Positions 6,024-6,809 of a DNA stretch of 6,809 nucleotides are shown one piece after another. The notes beneath the pieces are model-generated. The model was not told the origin of the DNA and ran no database searches. It saw only the letters and a list, made by a program, of their open reading frames with translations. Source of the DNA: Candidatus Stercoripulliclostridium pullicola (GTDB lineage Bacteria > Bacillota > Clostridia > Christensenellales > DTU072). The stretch lies in the NCBI GenBank assembly GCA_017694145.1, contig JADINF010000183.1:1-6809 (forward strand), read 5' to 3'. How positions within the stretch are numbered: the first letter of the stretch is position 1; every line of letters begins with the position of its first letter. The position numbers and the translations under genes are program-made.

Positions 6024-6809
6024 ATGCCTACATTTTTCACGGAAGTATTCGAAGACGCCTCTCCGGTAGCGCCTTTAGGTCTTATTATTCTCGACGGAGC
6101 CAAAGAGCTCGGCAAACGTATCGACAACTATCTCGTCGATTGGTACAATCGCGACGTCGGTAACAAAAACCCCAAATTCAAGAAAAAATCTTTCATAATC
6201 GAAAGCCATTGCCCCCGTTTCACCACGGGCGACGGCAAGGGCATAATCGAAGATTCCGTACGCGGCTACGACATATACGTGCTCGTGGACGTCGGCAATT
6301 ATAACTGCAAATATTCGCTTTTCGGCAAGGAGAACAGCATGTCGCCCGACGATCATTACGCCGATCTCAAGCGCGTGATAAGCGCGGCGGGCGGTAAAGC
6401 GGAGCGTATCACAGTCATAATGCCTCTTCTGTACGGCGGCAGACAGCACAGACGCAATTCCCGCGAAAGTCTTGACGGAGCGCAGATGCTTCAGGAGCTG
6501 TATTCCATGGGCGTCAAGGACATCATAACCTTCGACGCGCACGACCCGCGTATCCAGAATGCGGTGCCCCTTATGGGATTCGACAATTTCTTCCCTACGT
6601 ATCAGATAATGAAAGCGCTCATGACGCGCTATCCCAATCTTCAGCTGGACGAAGAGCACTTCATGATAGTTTCGCCCGACGAAGGCGCGATGAACAGAAA
6701 CATATTCTACGCCTCCATTCTCGAAGTCGACCTCGGAATGTTCTACAAGCGCAGGGACTACACCCGTATCGTCAACGGCAGGAACCCCATAGTCGCGCAC
6801 GAATATATC
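6024..6809 (+). CDS. prs: Ribose-phosphate pyrophosphokinase (PRPP synthetase), divergent long form; 3' end outside window
   Basis: The first 262 codons are present and the frame is still open at the window edge. The enzyme transfers pyrophosphate from ATP to ribose 5-phosphate, making PRPP for purine, pyrimidine, NAD, His and Trp synthesis in the cytoplasm. Visible landmarks are CPRFTTGDGKGIIEDSVRG (equivalent to the RF-DGE...ES-RG block of classical enzymes), the ATP loop GGRQHRRNSRE (138-148; classically ARQDRK--SRE), the metal-binding FDAHDPRIQ (170-178; classically LDLHAxQIQ) and VSPDEGAMNR (216-225; classically VSPD-GG--R). It then continues with MFYKRRDYTRIVNGRNPI. The PRPP-binding loop lies beyond the window. 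An N-terminal extension and an insertion around 88-110 (NYNCKYSLFGKENSMSPDDHY) make it longer than the classical 315-residue form; I recall such roughly 390-residue versions in clostridia. GGAGG (6013-6017) sits 6 nt before ATG 6024. Function is likely but rests on the conserved blocks. Confidence 0.88.
   Translation, partial: MPTFFTEVFEDASPVAPLGLIILDGAKELGKRIDNYLVDWYNRDVGNKNPKFKKKSFIIESHCPRFTTGDGKGIIEDSVRGYDIYVLVDVGNYNCKYSLFGKENSMSPDDHYADLKRVISAAGGKAERITVIMPLLYGGRQHRRNSRESLDGAQMLQELYSMGVKDIITFDAHDPRIQNAVPLMGFDNFFPTYQIMKALMTRYPNLQLDEEHFMIVSPDEGAMNRNIFYASILEVDLGMFYKRRDYTRIVNGRNPIVAHEYI

Noticed and set aside
6075..6800. 241-codon minus-strand open frame opposite the PRPP synthetase gene
   Set aside because: The + strand carries the conserved PRPP synthetase blocks through the whole stretch, and the antisense product resembles nothing. 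It is a shadow.
1..6809. CRISPR arrays, tRNA or rRNA genes, insertion sequences, attachment sites
   Set aside because: I found no spaced direct repeats, no tRNA-like cloverleaf or rRNA sequence and no transposase or integrase motifs. The only gene-free stretches, 682-895 and 5947-6023, are accounted for by the regulatory features listed.

Overview
The window reads as ordinary bacterial chromosome at moderate GC, with dense codirectional genes. All features are on the + strand and all four complete stop codons are TGA. The gene content and protein character (F-type ATP synthase tail, a split heterodimeric ABC exporter, a divergent long-form PRPP synthetase) suggest an anaerobic Bacillota/Clostridia-type organism. 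That assignment is inference from remembered family resemblance; no marker gene in the window settles it.

Layout: (1) 1-681 is the end of an ATP synthase operon: the C-terminal 94 codons of atpD (F1 beta), overlapping by 8 nt a complete atpC (F1 epsilon). A strong GC-rich hairpin followed by five T's at 721-758 closes the operon. (2) 759-895 is a short AT-rich control region. It holds a perfect 22-bp palindrome (803-824), a near-consensus extended -10 promoter (837-865) and a ribosome binding site for the next gene. (3) 896-5946 is a two-gene operon encoding the two halves of a type IV (ABCB/MdlB-like) exporter, joined by a 4-nt GTGA start/stop overlap. (4) 5947-6023 is a 77-bp gap with a likely second promoter. 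(5) 6024 to the window end is the first 262 codons of a divergent ribose-phosphate pyrophosphokinase, cut off by the window edge.

The two ABC proteins make good sense as one heterodimer. The first has the degenerate catalytic residues (Asp in place of the Walker B Glu, Gln in place of the switch His) but an intact FSGGQ signature. The second has canonical Glu and His but a weakened ISAGQ signature. Paired head to tail they give one competent and one degenerate ATP site.

The most unusual feature is in the first half-transporter. About 450 residues are inserted between TM1 and TM2, predicted to lie outside the membrane, and I recognise no domain in them. This is the best candidate here for something undescribed. 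The remaining content is conventional.
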